A stretch of 64,000 nucleotides of DNA from Achromobacter animicus. GTDB taxonomy: Bacteria > Pseudomonadota > Gammaproteobacteria > Burkholderiales > Burkholderiaceae_B. The notes below the pieces were generated by a model. It searched no databases, was not told the origin of the DNA, and was given only the letters and a program-made list of their open reading frames with translations. The stretch covers positions 620,001 through 684,000 of the forward strand of contig NZ_CADIJM010000001.1 in NCBI RefSeq assembly GCF_902859585.1. The letters are read 5' to 3'. Both the position numbers and the translations under genes were made by a program. Numbering within the stretch: position 1 is the stretch's first letter; every line of letters starts with the position of its first letter. Below, piece by piece: positions 17,483 through 27,203 of this stretch.

Positions 17483-18460
17483 ATGCGCAGCACGCTCCTT
17501 CGCAGTCTTTCCATGGCGGCGCTCAGCGTCGTCTTCGCCGGCGCCGCCTCGGCCGCCAGCTATCCCGACAAGCCCATCACTTTCGTGGTCCCGTCTGCCG
17601 CCGGCGGCTCGCCTGACGTGCTGTCGCGCCTGATCACCACGCAGATTGCCCGCGACACCGGCGCCACGATGGTCATCGAAAACCGCCCGGGCGCCGCCGG
17701 CAACATCGGCATCGCGCTCATCAAGCGCGCAGCGCCGGATGGCTACACGGTCGGCTACGGCAACATCAACACGCTGGCGGTGAACCGCTCGCTGTTCAAG
17801 CGCCTGCCGTACGACGTGGACAAGGACCTGACGCCCGTCGCGCACATGTTCGACCTGTACAACGCTCTGATCGTCCCGGCCGACTCGCCCGTCACCAGCG
17901 TGCAGGACCTGATCGACCGAGCCCGCAAGGAGCCGGGACGCTTGTCGTATGGCGCGTCGGGCGTCGGCACCACCGGCCACATGGGCGGCGAACTCTTCAA
18001 GAGCATGGCCAAGCTGGACGTGATGTTCATCCCCTACAACGGCGGCCCCGCTGCCATCCAGGATCTGCTGGGCGGCCGCCTGGACTACCTGTTCGTCAAC
18101 ACCTCCGAGGCCGCGCCGCTGGTCAAGAGCGGCAAGGTCCGCGCCATCGGCGTCAGCAGCCTGAAGCGCCTGGCGCTGATGCCCGACGTGCCCACGCTGG
18201 ACGAGTCCGGCCTGAAGGGTTACGAGACAGTTGCCTGGGGCGGCGTGGTGGCGCCCAAGGGCACGCCCGACGACGTGGTGGCCACGCTGAACGCCGCCAT
18301 CCAGAAGGCGCTGCAGGCGCCGGAAGTGCGCCAGGGCCTGGCAACGCTGGGCGCCGAGCCGGCGACCGGCTCCCCCGCCGACTTCAAGCAGCTGATCGAT
18401 CGCGAAACCGCCAAGTGGCAGCAGATCATCGACAACGCCGGCATCGAAAAACTCGACTGA
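17483..18460 (+). CDS. Bug-family tripartite tricarboxylate-type binding protein
   Basis: A 325-residue periplasmic receptor with signal peptide (residues 1-24, ending GAASAAS) and the Bug landmarks YPDKPITFVVPSAAGG, RPGAAGNIG, and LSYGASGVGTTGHMGGELF. Bug proteins are strongly expanded in Bordetella and relatives. No TctA/TctB membrane genes adjoin, which is common for these receptors. The following aminoacylase suggests an N-acyl-D-amino acid or similar carboxylate ligand. Confidence 0.92.
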   Translation: MRSTLLRSLSMAALSVVFAGAASAASYPDKPITFVVPSAAGGSPDVLSRLITTQIARDTGATMVIENRPGAAGNIGIALIKRAAPDGYTVGYGNINTLAVNRSLFKRLPYDVDKDLTPVAHMFDLYNALIVPADSPVTSVQDLIDRARKEPGRLSYGASGVGTTGHMGGELFKSMAKLDVMFIPYNGGPAAIQDLLGGRLDYLFVNTSEAAPLVKSGKVRAIGVSSLKRLALMPDVPTLDESGLKGYETVAWGGVVAPKGTPDDVVATLNAAIQKALQAPEVRQGLATLGAEPATGSPADFKQLIDRETAKWQQIIDNAGIEKLD

Positions 18461-18469
18461 GCACGCTTC

Positions 18470-19921
18470 ATGACGGCAGACACCTTGCAGGCTGACTTCA
18501 TCGTCGCGGGCGCCACGCTCATCGACGGCTCGGGCGGGCCCGCCACCCAGGGCGACCTGGCCGTGCGCGGCGGACGCATCGCGGCGGTGGGCAGCTTTGC
18601 CCATCCCGCCGGCGTGCCGGTCATCGATGGCCGGGGCCAGGTCCTGGCGCCGGGCTTCATCGACTCGCACACCCACGACGACGGCTACCTGCTGGCGCAT
18701 CCCGACATGCTGCCCAAGGTGTCGCAAGGCATCACCACGGTCGTCACCGGCAACTGCGGAATCAGCCTGGCGCCCCTGGCGCGCACGCAGATTCCGCAGC
18801 CGCTCGACCTGCTGGGTCCGCCGGCGCTGTTCCGCTTTGGCACCTTCCGCGCCTGGATGGACGCCCTGCGCGACACGCCGGCCGCGGTCAACGTGATTCC
18901 GCTGGTGGGCCACACCACCTTGCGCGTCGCCGTCATGGACGACACCTCGCGCGCGGCCAACGACGCGGAACGGGCCGCCATGCGCGACCTGATGCAGGAA
19001 GCGCTGGATGCCGGCGCGTTCGGCGTGTCGACCGGCACCTTCTATCCGCCAGCCAGCGCCGCGCCCACGGACGAGATCATCGACGTGTGCCAGCCGCTGC
19101 GCGGCCGCGCCGGCATCTATGCCACGCACCTGCGCGACGAGGCCGACCACATTGTGCCCGCCATGGAAGAGGCCCTGCTCATCGGACGCGAAACCGATTC
19201 CCGCGTGGTGTTCTCGCATCACAAGCTGGCGGGCGAACGCAATCACGGCCGCACCCGCGAAACGCTGGACCTCATCAGCCGCGCCGCGGCCGCGCAGCCG
19301 GTCTGCCTGGACTGCCATCCCTATCCGGCCACCTCGACCATGCTGCGGCTGGACCGCGCGCGGCTGGCCAGCCGCACGATGATCACGTGGTCCACGGGCT
19401 ACCCCGAGGCCACGGGCCGTGACTTCAGTGACGTCATGGCCGAACTGGGCCTGGACGACGAAGCCGCGGTCGCCCGGCTGGCCCCAGCCGGCGCCATCTA
19501 TTTCCTGATGGACCCGTCGGACGTCAAACGCATCTTTGCCCATCCGCTGACCATGGTCGGCTCGGACGGCCTGCCCTTCGACCCGCATCCGCACCCCCGC
19601 CAATGGGGCACGTTCACCAACGTGTTGCGCACCATGGTGCGTGAACAGAACCTGCTGTCGCTCGAAGCCGCCATCCACAAGATGACCGGGTTGGCCGCCG
19701 CCCAGTATGGCGTCGCCGGGCGCGGCCTGCTCCGGGAGGGGTATCATGCTGACCTGGTGCTGTTCGATCCCGCCACCGTCACCGACGTGGCCACTTTTTC
19801 AGCGCCCATTCAGGCAAGCCGGGGCATCCACGCCGTGTGGGTCAACGGCAGGCAGGTCTGGGACGGGGAACGGACGGGCACCGAACGCCCGGGCCAGGTC
19901 CTGACGCCCGGTGATGCATGA
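18470..19921 (+). CDS. N-acyl-D-amino-acid deacylase (D-aminoacylase)
   Basis: A 483-residue amidohydrolase-superfamily enzyme that removes the acyl group from N-acyl-D-amino acids. It shows the entry metal motif PGFIDSHTHDD, the central HHKLAGERNHGRT, CHPYPATSTML, and VGSDGLPFDPHPHPR near the end, all diagnostic of D-aminoacylase. It follows the Bug receptor by 9 nt and precedes a racemase by 16 nt, so the three form one unit. Confidence 0.9.
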   Translation: MTADTLQADFIVAGATLIDGSGGPATQGDLAVRGGRIAAVGSFAHPAGVPVIDGRGQVLAPGFIDSHTHDDGYLLAHPDMLPKVSQGITTVVTGNCGISLAPLARTQIPQPLDLLGPPALFRFGTFRAWMDALRDTPAAVNVIPLVGHTTLRVAVMDDTSRAANDAERAAMRDLMQEALDAGAFGVSTGTFYPPASAAPTDEIIDVCQPLRGRAGIYATHLRDEADHIVPAMEEALLIGRETDSRVVFSHHKLAGERNHGRTRETLDLISRAAAAQPVCLDCHPYPATSTMLRLDRARLASRTMITWSTGYPEATGRDFSDVMAELGLDDEAAVARLAPAGAIYFLMDPSDVKRIFAHPLTMVGSDGLPFDPHPHPRQWGTFTNVLRTMVREQNLLSLEAAIHKMTGLAAAQYGVAGRGLLREGYHADLVLFDPATVTDVATFSAPIQASRGIHAVWVNGRQVWDGERTGTERPGQVLTPGDA

Positions 19922-19937
19922 GCACGGAGTACTTAAA

Positions 19938-20681
19938 GTGAAGACGTTTTCCCAGGGCTGCTACCTGGGTGTATTGGGCGGAATGGGCCCCATGGCCGGC
20001 GCGGCCTTTGCCCTTCGCCTGGCGGCGCTGACGCCCGCCACGGTTGACCAGCAACACATCCCCACCCTGCTGCGCAACGATCCCCGTATTCCCGACCGCT
20101 CCAGCGCCTACATGGCCGGCGGCGAGAATCCCCTGCCCCACATGGTCGATGGCGTGCGCTTCCTGGAACAGGCCGGCGCCCAGCTCATCGCCATCCCGTG
20201 CAACACCGCCCACCTGTGGTTCGACGACATCGCCGCGTCCACGCGTCTGCCCGTGCTGCACATCATCGAAGCGGTCATCGAAGACCTGCGCCGCCTTGGC
20301 CTGCCCAGCGGCCGCATCGGCCTGATGGGCACCGCCGCCACGCTCAAGCTCGGCCTCTACCAGCGTCACCTCGAAGCCCAAGGCTACGAGTGCATCGTGC
20401 CTGACGACGACGAAGTCGAACGCTTCTGCATGGGCTCGATCCGCGCGGTCAAGGGCAACCAGCTCGAAGACGCCTTTGCGCCCGCCGCCGAATGCATCGC
20501 GCGCCTGAAGGCCCGCGGCGCCGACGCCGTCGTGCTCGGCTGCACGGAACTGCCCCTGGCCGTGCCGCACGCCCTGCGCCCCAGCCTCGGCGTGACCCTC
20601 ACTGACTCCATCGACGCCCTCGCCCGCGCCGCCATCGCGCACTACCAGGCCGACCAGCCGGCCGAACGGATCGCCGCGTAA
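19938..20681 (+). CDS. Aspartate/glutamate racemase family protein
   Basis: About 247 residues, cofactor-independent racemase fold. The two catalytic cysteines are in IPCNTAHLWF and VLGCTELPLA. The start is probably GTG 19938, with GGAG 8 nt upstream; GTG 19911 and ATG 19914 overlap the upstream stop and lack a site. Product could convert a D-amino acid released by the upstream deacylase to the L form. Confidence 0.9.
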   Translation: MKTFSQGCYLGVLGGMGPMAGAAFALRLAALTPATVDQQHIPTLLRNDPRIPDRSSAYMAGGENPLPHMVDGVRFLEQAGAQLIAIPCNTAHLWFDDIAASTRLPVLHIIEAVIEDLRRLGLPSGRIGLMGTAATLKLGLYQRHLEAQGYECIVPDDDEVERFCMGSIRAVKGNQLEDAFAPAAECIARLKARGADAVVLGCTELPLAVPHALRPSLGVTLTDSIDALARAAIAHYQADQPAERIAA

Positions 20682-20709
20682 AAAAAAGGGCGCATCTTTC
20701 GATGCGCCC
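20680..20709 (-). terminator. Strong terminator of the liv operon
   Basis: A 9-bp perfect stem (gggcgcatc / gatgcgccc, 20688-20696 and 20701-20709) has a GAAA tetraloop on the minus strand and is followed there by eight T (20687-20680). It ends the leftward livK-H-M-G-F unit. The T side overlaps the stop codon of the racemase gene on the other strand. Confidence 0.9.
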
Positions 20710-20730
20710 ACTTCCTTCGCGGGGAAGAGG

Positions 20731-21432
20731 TCAACCGCCCAGGTACGCCTTGCGGACCTTGTCGTTGACCAGCAGGTTGGCGCCGGTGTCCTGCAGGACC
20801 ACGCGGCCGTTTTCCAGCACGTAACCGCGGTCCGCCACGCCCAGCGCCTTGTTGGCATTCTGCTCGACCAGGAACACGGTCACGCCCTGCTCCCGGATCT
20901 CGCGGATGATGTCGAAGATCTGGGCGATCACCAGCGGGGCCAGGCCCAGCGTCGGTTCGTCCAGCAGCAAGAGGCGCGGCCGGGTCATCAGCGCGCGGCC
21001 GATGGCCAGCATCTGCTGTTCGCCGCCCGACATCAGGCCCGCACGCTGGCTGGCGCGTTCCTTCAGACGCGGGAACAGACCGTAGACGTGGTCAATCCCC
21101 GCCTCGATCTCGTCGCGCTTGGAAAAGAAGCCGCCCATCATCAGGTTCTCGGCGACCGTCAGGTCCTTGAACACGCGCCGCCCTTCAGGCGAAATGGCGA
21201 TGCCACTGCGCATGATGTGGTGCGTGTCCTTGTTCGTGATGTCCTCGCCTTCGAACGTGATCTTGCCTTCGCGCGCCCGGGGATTGCCGCAAACGGTCAT
21301 CAGCAGCGTCGTCTTGCCCGCGCCGTTGGCGCCGATCAGCGTGACGATCTCGCCCTGGTTGACGTCCACCGACACGCCGTTCAACGCCTGGATCGCGCCA
21401 TAGTACGTGTGTATGTTTTCCAGCTTCAGCAT
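20731..21432 (-). CDS. livF: Branched-chain amino acid ABC transporter ATPase LivF
   Basis: A 233-residue ABC ATPase: Walker A GANGAGKTT, signature MSGGEQQMLAIGRAL, Walker B LLLLDEPTLGLAP, all in LivF style. Two adjacent ATG codons are possible (21435, 21432). The inner one has better spacing to GGAGG and overlaps the livG stop by one base. Last gene of the operon. Confidence 0.94.
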   Translation of the reverse strand: MLKLENIHTYYGAIQALNGVSVDVNQGEIVTLIGANGAGKTTLLMTVCGNPRAREGKITFEGEDITNKDTHHIMRSGIAISPEGRRVFKDLTVAENLMMGGFFSKRDEIEAGIDHVYGLFPRLKERASQRAGLMSGGEQQMLAIGRALMTRPRLLLLDEPTLGLAPLVIAQIFDIIREIREQGVTVFLVEQNANKALGVADRGYVLENGRVVLQDTGANLLVNDKVRKAYLGG

Positions 21433-22199
21433 CATTCCTCCCCCAGGTACGCCTTGATGACGCGCTCGTCGTTGCGCACCTGCTCGGGGGTGCCGGTCGT
21501 GATGGGCTTGCCGTGTTCCATGACCAGAATGCGGTCCGAAATGCCCATGATCAGGCTCATGTCGTGCTCGATCAGCAGCACGGCCACGCCGAATTCGCGG
21601 CGAAGCTGGTCGATGAGCGATTGCAGATCGCGCTTTTCCTGAGGATTCAGGCCGGCCGCGGGCTCGTCCAGCATCAGCAGACGCGGCTTGGTGATCATGC
21701 AGCGCGCGATCTCCAGGCGCCGCTGGTGGCCGTAAGCCAGATTGCCGGCTTCACGGTTGGCGAACTCGCGCAGGCCCATGAAATCCAGCCACTGCGCCGC
21801 GCGCGACAGCGCCTCGGATTCAGATTGGCGGTAGCCGCGGGTCTTGAGCAGGCCGGGCAGCAGGCGCGATTCCACCTGCGTATGCTGCGCGACCAGCAGG
21901 TTTTCCAGCACCGTCAGCTGCTTGAACAGGCGCACGTTCTGGAACGTGCGCACCAGCCCGTGGCGCGCCACCTTGTGGCTGGCAAGACCCGTGATGGGCT
22001 TGCCGTCCATGATGATTTCACCGGCGGTCGGCGCGTAAAAGCCGCCCACGCAGTTGAACACGGTGGTCTTGCCCGCCCCGTTCGGGCCGATGATGGCAAA
22101 GACCTCGTCGGACATGACCTCGAAACCCACGCTGTCGACGGCCAGTAGGCCGCCGAACCGCATGGTCAGGCCGGAAACTTTCAGCAATGCCTCGCTCAT
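21432..22199 (-). CDS. livG: Branched-chain amino acid ABC transporter ATPase LivG
   Basis: A 255-residue ABC ATPase: Walker [10 protein letters not shown], the LivG-type [14 protein letters not shown] in the signature position, Walker [14 protein letters not shown], and the C-terminal [21 protein letters not shown] segment. Overlaps livM by four bases. Confidence 0.94.
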   Translation of the reverse strand: MSEALLKVSGLTMRFGGLLAVDSVGFEVMSDEVFAIIGPNGAGKTTVFNCVGGFYAPTAGEIIMDGKPITGLASHKVARHGLVRTFQNVRLFKQLTVLENLLVAQHTQVESRLLPGLLKTRGYRQSESEALSRAAQWLDFMGLREFANREAGNLAYGHQRRLEIARCMITKPRLLMLDEPAAGLNPQEKRDLQSLIDQLRREFGVAVLLIEHDMSLIMGISDRILVMEHGKPITTGTPEQVRNDERVIKAYLGEE

Positions 22200-23431
22200 T
22201 TAGCCAGCTCCACGTGGGGACGCTTCATGGGCAACAACCCCTGCGGACGCCACATCATCATCAATACCATCACCAGACCGAACATCAGCATCCGGTACTC
22301 GGCGAACTCGCGCGCCAGTTCGGGCAGCACGGTCAGCAGGATGGCAGCGAGGATCACACCGACTTGCGAACCCATGCCGCCCAGCACCACGATGGCCAGG
22401 ATCAGCGCGGACTCGATAAACGTGAAGGACTCCGGATTCACCATGCCCTGGCGCGCCGCGAAGAACGCGCCGCCAAAGCCGGCGAACATGGCGCCCAGCG
22501 TGAACGCGGACAGCTTGATGCGGGTGGGATTCAGGCCCAGCGAACGGCAGGCGATCTCGTCTTCGCGCAGCGCCTCCCAGGCGCGGCCGACCGGCATGCG
22601 GATCAGGCGCGTGGACACGAACAGCGTCACCAGCGCAAGCAGCAGCGCCATCATGTACAGGTAGATCACCATGTCCTGGTTCTGGAACGTCAGCCCGAAG
22701 AACTCATGGAACGTGGTGCCGCCCTCGGTACTGGGACGGCGCGTCATTTCCAGGCCGAAGAACGTAGGCTTCGGAATTCCGGAAATGCCGTCCGGACCGC
22801 CGGTGACCTGGTTCAGGTTGATCAGCAGCAGGCGGATGATTTCACCGAAGCCCAGCGTCACGATGGCCAGGTAGTCGCCGCGCAGCCGCAGCACCGGAAA
22901 GCCCAGCACGAATCCGAACAGCGCCGACATCGCGCCGGCAAACGGCAGCGCTTCCCAGAAGCTCCAGCCGCCCCAGTGATAGAGCAACGCGTAGGTATAG
23001 GCGCCGACGGCGTAAAAGCCCACGAAGCCCAGATCCAGCAGCCCGGCAAAGCCCACCACGATGTTCAGGCCCAGGCCCAGCATCACGTAGATCAGCACCA
23101 GCGTGGCGATGTCCACCGAACTGCGGCCCGCGAAGAACGGCCAGATCACCGCAATGGCAAGCAGCAGCACCATCAGCGGCTTGTGGTTGCGGGCCGGCGC
23201 CGATGACAGCGTGGGCAGGCCGGTCTTGAGCTTCTTGAACGGAATGGCAAGCCACGGACGCAGCAGCTGGAACACGAACACCACCGCCGCGGCCAGCGCC
23301 ACCAGCGACCAGTTCGACTCCATCGACGTGCGCGCACCCTGACGGATGAGCTGCAGACCGAAGACCGGGGTGACGATGACCGCCGTCAGCACGGCCGCCA
23401 TCGTGGCGTTTTTGAGATTGTTGGTCGACAT
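22196..23431 (-). CDS. livM: Branched-chain amino acid ABC transporter permease LivM
   Basis: A 411-residue inner-membrane permease with an N-terminal extension before the core hydrophobic segments. Landmarks: [50 protein letters not shown] and the EAA-like [20 protein letters not shown] loop contacting the ATPase. Its start overlaps the livH stop by one base. Confidence 0.94.
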   Translation of the reverse strand: MSTNNLKNATMAAVLTAVIVTPVFGLQLIRQGARTSMESNWSLVALAAAVVFVFQLLRPWLAIPFKKLKTGLPTLSSAPARNHKPLMVLLLAIAVIWPFFAGRSSVDIATLVLIYVMLGLGLNIVVGFAGLLDLGFVGFYAVGAYTYALLYHWGGWSFWEALPFAGAMSALFGFVLGFPVLRLRGDYLAIVTLGFGEIIRLLLINLNQVTGGPDGISGIPKPTFFGLEMTRRPSTEGGTTFHEFFGLTFQNQDMVIYLYMMALLLALVTLFVSTRLIRMPVGRAWEALREDEIACRSLGLNPTRIKLSAFTLGAMFAGFGGAFFAARQGMVNPESFTFIESALILAIVVLGGMGSQVGVILAAILLTVLPELAREFAEYRMLMFGLVMVLMMMWRPQGLLPMKRPHVELAK

Positions 23432-24357
23432 CAGACTTTTTCCACCTCAGGTTTGCCCAGCAGCCCGGTGGGACGGAACAGCAGAATCAGGACCAGCAGC
23501 GAGAACGCCACGATGTCCTTGTACTGCGACGATATGTAGGCCGCCGCAAAGGTTTCCGCCAGGCCCAGCAGCACGCCGCCCAGCATGGCGCCGGGGATGC
23601 TGCCGATGCCGCCGAGCACCGCCGCCGTGAAGGCCTTGATGCCGGCCAGGAAGCCGATGAAGGGATTGAGTTTGCCGATGGTGATGGCGATCAGCACACC
23701 GCCGACCGCCGCCAGGATCGCACCCATCACAAACGTGAACGAGATCACGCGGTTGGTGTCGATGCCCAGCAGGTTGGCCATGTGCATGTCCTGCGAGCAG
23801 GCGCGCGATGCGCGGCCCATGCGGGAATACTTGATGAACAGCGTCAGCGCGATCATCAGCACCACCGTCACCACGATGATCATCAGGCGCGAGTACGGCA
23901 CCGTCACATCGAAGTCCGAGCCCATGTGGAACTGCATGGCGCCGGACACCAGCGAGGGCACGGCCATGTCGCGCGCGCCTTGGCCGAGGGCCACCCAGTT
24001 CTGCAGGAAGATCGACATACCGATGGCGGAGATCAGCGCCACCAGACGGGGGCTGCCGCGCACCGGCCGATACGCCACGCGTTCGACCGAGAAGCCGTAG
24101 ATGCCGGTAACCGTGATGGCCACGAGCAGCATGGCCGCGATGATGAACGGGGTCGGCAATCCGCTGTTGGTGCCGATCGCCGTCAAGGTGACCAGGCCCA
24201 CATAGGCGCCGATCATATAGATTTCGCCGTGGGCGAAATTGATCATCCCGATGATGCCGTAGACCATTGTGTAGCCGATGGCAATCAGCGCGTAGATCGC
24301 TCCCAGGGACAATCCGTTGAAGAATTGCTGGGTAAGTTGGGGTATGAGGTCGGACAT
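23431..24357 (-). CDS. livH: Branched-chain amino acid ABC transporter permease LivH
   Basis: A 308-residue inner-membrane permease beginning with the LivH-typical [20 protein letters not shown] and [17 protein letters not shown], and ending [17 protein letters not shown]. Forms the heterodimeric channel with LivM. It lies 191 nt downstream of livK, with a stem-loop in the gap. Confidence 0.94.
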   Translation of the reverse strand: MSDLIPQLTQQFFNGLSLGAIYALIAIGYTMVYGIIGMINFAHGEIYMIGAYVGLVTLTAIGTNSGLPTPFIIAAMLLVAITVTGIYGFSVERVAYRPVRGSPRLVALISAIGMSIFLQNWVALGQGARDMAVPSLVSGAMQFHMGSDFDVTVPYSRLMIIVVTVVLMIALTLFIKYSRMGRASRACSQDMHMANLLGIDTNRVISFTFVMGAILAAVGGVLIAITIGKLNPFIGFLAGIKAFTAAVLGGIGSIPGAMLGGVLLGLAETFAAAYISSQYKDIVAFSLLVLILLFRPTGLLGKPEVEKV

Positions 24358-24377
24358 GATTCCAATGCTCCAAATAG

Positions 24378-24410
24378 TTCCGGCTCCGGTAGTGAGACCC
24401 GGAGCCGGAA
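24378..24410 (-). other. Intercistronic stem-loop between livK and livH
   Basis: A perfect 12-bp inverted repeat (ttccggctccgg / ccggagccggaa) with a 9-nt loop. No T-run follows on the minus strand, so it is better read as a processing or stabilising hairpin that keeps livK mRNA in excess over livHMGF than as a full terminator. Confidence 0.65.
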
Positions 24411-24548
24411 ACCTGGGCGTATTTTATAAGGGCCTGCCGGCGCCGCCTTGCCGGCCGCACAGCGCTTTTGGCGCATCGCTACGCGGATTTCGGCAAGACG
24501 GAGACAGCAGGCCCTACACGCCGGCAACACGCCGGCGGGATCGCGAGT

Positions 24549-25664
24549 TTACAGCTGGGTCTTCTTTCCGTCCTTGTCCCACTTATAGACGGCGAACTCA
24601 AAGTCCTTCAGATCGCCCTTGGCATCGTATTCGACCTTGCCGATGCCCGTATTGAACGTGGTCTTGTGCATGTAGTCGGCAACCTTGGCCGGATCTTCGC
24701 CGACAGCGTTGATGCTGTCCGCCAGGATCTGGACCGCGGCGTAGGCCGGCATCTGGAAGGCGCCGTCCGGATCGCGCTTGGCGTCCTTGAAGGCCTTGAC
24801 GATGCTTTCGTTGCCCGGCAGCTTGGTGAAGTCGGCCGGCAGCGTGACCAGCAGGCCGTCGATGGCCGGACCGGCAATGGCCACCAGATCCTGGTTGGCC
24901 GTACCTTCCGGACCCATGAACTGGACCTTCAGGCCCTGTTCACGCGCCTGGCGCAGCAGCAGGCCCAGCTCGGGGTGGTAGCCGCCGAAGTAGACCAGGT
25001 CCACGCCCGAGGACTTCAGTTTGGTGATGATGGCCGAGTAGTCGCTGTCGCCGACGTTGATGCCTTCAAACAGCGCGACGTTGACCTTTTCCTTGGCCAG
25101 CGCGTCCTTGACCTGCGTGGCCACGCCCGAGCCGTAGGTCTGCTTGTCGTGCAGCACGGCAACCTTCTGCGGCTTCAAGGTCTTGGCGATGTAGCCGGCG
25201 GCGTACGGACCCTGCTGGTCGTCGCGGCCGATCGTGCGGAAGAAGAAGTGCGGCTTGATCGTGTCGGTGACCAGCGGCGACGTGGCGCCCGGGGTGATGC
25301 CGACGATGCCCTCTTCCTCGTAGACCTTCACGGCGGCCACCGTGACGCCCGAGCACGCATGGGCCACGGCGAACTTGGCGCCGGAGTTGACCACGCGGTT
25401 GGCGGCGGGCACGGCCTGCTTGGGTTCGCAGCCGTCGTCGATCAGGATCGGTTCGAGCTTCTTGCCCTTGACGCCGCCCTTGGCGTTGATGGTCTCGATG
25501 GCGGTCAGCGCGCCGGCCTGGATCTGGTCGCCGTATTGGGTGTTGGGACCGGTCATGGGCTGGGGAATGCCGATCTTGATCGTGTCGGCGGCGTGCGCGG
25601 CGCCAGCCAAGGCAAGTGCCCCAAGCGCCATGGCTACCGGGGTAAGGCGATTCAGAAACTTCAT
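24549..25664 (-). CDS. livK: Branched-chain amino acid-binding protein LivK
   Basis: A 371-residue periplasmic receptor. The start at 25664 gives a clean signal peptide (MKFLNRLTPVAMALGALALA...AHA) with GGAG upstream. Landmarks: TIKIGIPQPMTGPNTQYGDQ, LILIDDGCEPKQAVPAANRV, HACSGVT with the disulphide cysteines, FFRTIGRDDQQGP, YFGGYHPELGLLLRQ. First gene of livKHMGF. Confidence 0.94.
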   Translation of the reverse strand: MKFLNRLTPVAMALGALALAGAAHAADTIKIGIPQPMTGPNTQYGDQIQAGALTAIETINAKGGVKGKKLEPILIDDGCEPKQAVPAANRVVNSGAKFAVAHACSGVTVAAVKVYEEEGIVGITPGATSPLVTDTIKPHFFFRTIGRDDQQGPYAAGYIAKTLKPQKVAVLHDKQTYGSGVATQVKDALAKEKVNVALFEGINVGDSDYSAIITKLKSSGVDLVYFGGYHPELGLLLRQAREQGLKVQFMGPEGTANQDLVAIAGPAIDGLLVTLPADFTKLPGNESIVKAFKDAKRDPDGAFQMPAYAAVQILADSINAVGEDPAKVADYMHKTTFNTGIGKVEYDAKGDLKDFEFAVYKWDKDGKKTQL

Positions 25665-26128
25665 GCGGAGTTCTCCAGCGAGGTTTTGAGCGGCTCTGTC
25701 CAACACGGTTTATCGGGAGAGTACCCCTACGTCCGCATTGCCCGTCGCCGGCTTCTTGGGCAAAAACACGGTGTGGGCGGTATTCTGAAAGCAAGCCGTC
25801 ATACTGTCACTGCGTGTAATCCCCAATATTTCACGCGGGGCTTTTATTCGTGACGGATAGGCCGCGCAGTGCCGTGAATTCGTTGGAGAAATCGTAATTT
25901 GGACTGTGATCTCTGCTGGCGTTTTGCTGGGATTTATGGTTGGCCGATTTATATGAAAACGCATTAATACGGTGTTTAAACTCGCATTTAAATACAGTGC
26001 TTACGCGGGACTTACTGCACACCCATCGGATAATCCGCCGCCCAATATAAAAAAACGCGCGTCCGGCTGAAAACAGCATCGGACGCGCGCAGTCATGGCC
26101 TTGCCGCAGACAAAGTGCAAAAACGCCG
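25665..26128. other. Intergenic region upstream of livK
   Basis: 464 bp between livK and the VUT gene, markedly AT-richer than its surroundings around 25,850-26,050 (for example GTTTAAAC and ATTTAAAT palindromic tracts). It must hold the livK promoter and holds the VUT terminator at 26049-26089. I see no convincing gene in it. Confidence 0.6.
26049..26089 (-). terminator. Intrinsic terminator of the VUT transporter gene
   Basis: A 10-bp perfect stem (cgcgcgtccg / cggacgcgcg at 26056-26065 and 26080-26089) followed on the minus strand by seven T (26055-26049), about 40 nt after the stop codon. Confidence 0.88.
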
Positions 26129-26683
26129 CTAGGCGTTTGCAGGCTTTGCCAGATTCCACATCAGCGCACGGAACGGCGCCAGCATGCTGATATTGACGAC
26201 CAGCTTGATCGCCAGGTCGCCCAGCATCCAAGTCACCCATGGGGCACCGGTGGCGGCGAATGCCACGCTGAAGAACACCGCCGTATCCAATATGGCGCCC
26301 AGCACGCCCGACGCCAGCGGCGCGCGCCACCAGCGCTGGTCGCGCAGGCGGTCGAACACCTGGATGTCGACGAGCTGCGCACATATATAAGCCAACCCCG
26401 ACGCCAACGCGATTCGCGGCGACGCCACCCAGACCGACACCGCCAGTGCGGCGGCAAAGCCAAACCACACCACGCGCCGGGCGGCGGCCGGGCCGAAACG
26501 CCGGTTGAGAACATCGGTGACCAGGAAAGCCACCGGATACGACAGCCCGCCCCATGTCAGCCAGTCATTGAGCGGCACCTGGACCAGGATATTGGAACCC
26601 ACCACGACGGCCAGCATGCACAGCACCGAAATGCCGAACTGCAGGCGCGTCATGGCGGGAAAGCGCACGGCGGACGGTTTCAT
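26129..26683 (-). CDS. VUT/YhhQ-family queuosine precursor transporter
   Basis: A 184-residue inner-membrane protein with about six hydrophobic segments. It has the family motifs SNILVQVPLNDWLTWGGLSYPVAFLVTDVLNRRFGP (near the start) and the VASPRIALASGLAYICAQLVDIQVFDRLR region. E. coli YhhQ imports the queuosine precursors preQ0/preQ1, so the same role is likely. An internal ATG at 26653 is an alternative start. No preQ1 riboswitch is evident upstream. Confidence 0.82.
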   Translation of the reverse strand: MKPSAVRFPAMTRLQFGISVLCMLAVVVGSNILVQVPLNDWLTWGGLSYPVAFLVTDVLNRRFGPAAARRVVWFGFAAALAVSVWVASPRIALASGLAYICAQLVDIQVFDRLRDQRWWRAPLASGVLGAILDTAVFFSVAFAATGAPWVTWMLGDLAIKLVVNISMLAPFRALMWNLAKPANA

Positions 26684-27203
26684 TTGCGACCCGCCTCGGC
26701 CGCGCCGCGCGCCCGTCCGGCGCTCGCCATGCGCGTCATCGGCCCGTCAATGCGCGACGAATGACGTCTCCAAGCCGCAACACCTTGCATGTTCCGTGTC
26801 GCGCCGGCGAACAGCCCGCCAGCATACGCGCGCGGGGCGCCACAAACCCGCACACCGGCCGTGTCACGGCCCTGCCCGGCACCGCGCGCTTGCTCGTTTA
26901 TGTCAATGACATGAACGCCCCGCACGGCGCATACTTTGGCAGCCGCGCGCGAGGCCGTCGCAGGCGGCCGTCTGCCCGCGCCGGTGAACGCAATCGAAAG
27001 TTCGTTTTCCATAGGCGGCGATTGTAAACGGTCGGCTCCCTGCGGATAGCGCGGCGAAATGTTCGTTCGCGCCTGAAACGCGCAATTTGACAGGCGCAGG
27101 GAGTGATGTGAAAGTCACGGTTTTGTCACAAACAATTCATAAGGTGTCGTGTTTCATGCGGCCGGACAACCCGTTCGCAACACGCCCAACTGGAGAACCC
27201 TTT
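26684..27203. other. Intergenic region between VUT gene and ugpB
   Basis: 520 bp between two divergent genes, mostly GC-rich and non-coding as far as I can tell. The only signal I can support is the Pho-box-like repeat at 27112-27129 near ugpB. Confidence 0.55.
27112..27129 (+). promoter_or_regulatory. Candidate Pho box upstream of ugpB
   Basis: Two direct heptamers aaGTCAC and ttGTCAC, 11 bp apart from start to start, match the two-unit layout of the PhoB binding site (CTGTCAT-like repeats). An AT-rich CATAAG stretch lies about 7-12 bp downstream, where a -10 box would be in a PhoB-activated promoter. The ugp operon is a known PhoB target in E. coli, so the site makes sense. Confidence 0.5.

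Noticed and set aside
16529-19747. A 1072-codon open frame on the minus strand
   Set aside because: It lies opposite the Bug receptor and D-aminoacylase genes, is rich in Gly/Arg/His/Ala low-complexity sequence and has no family motif; it is a shadow of GC-rich coding DNA.
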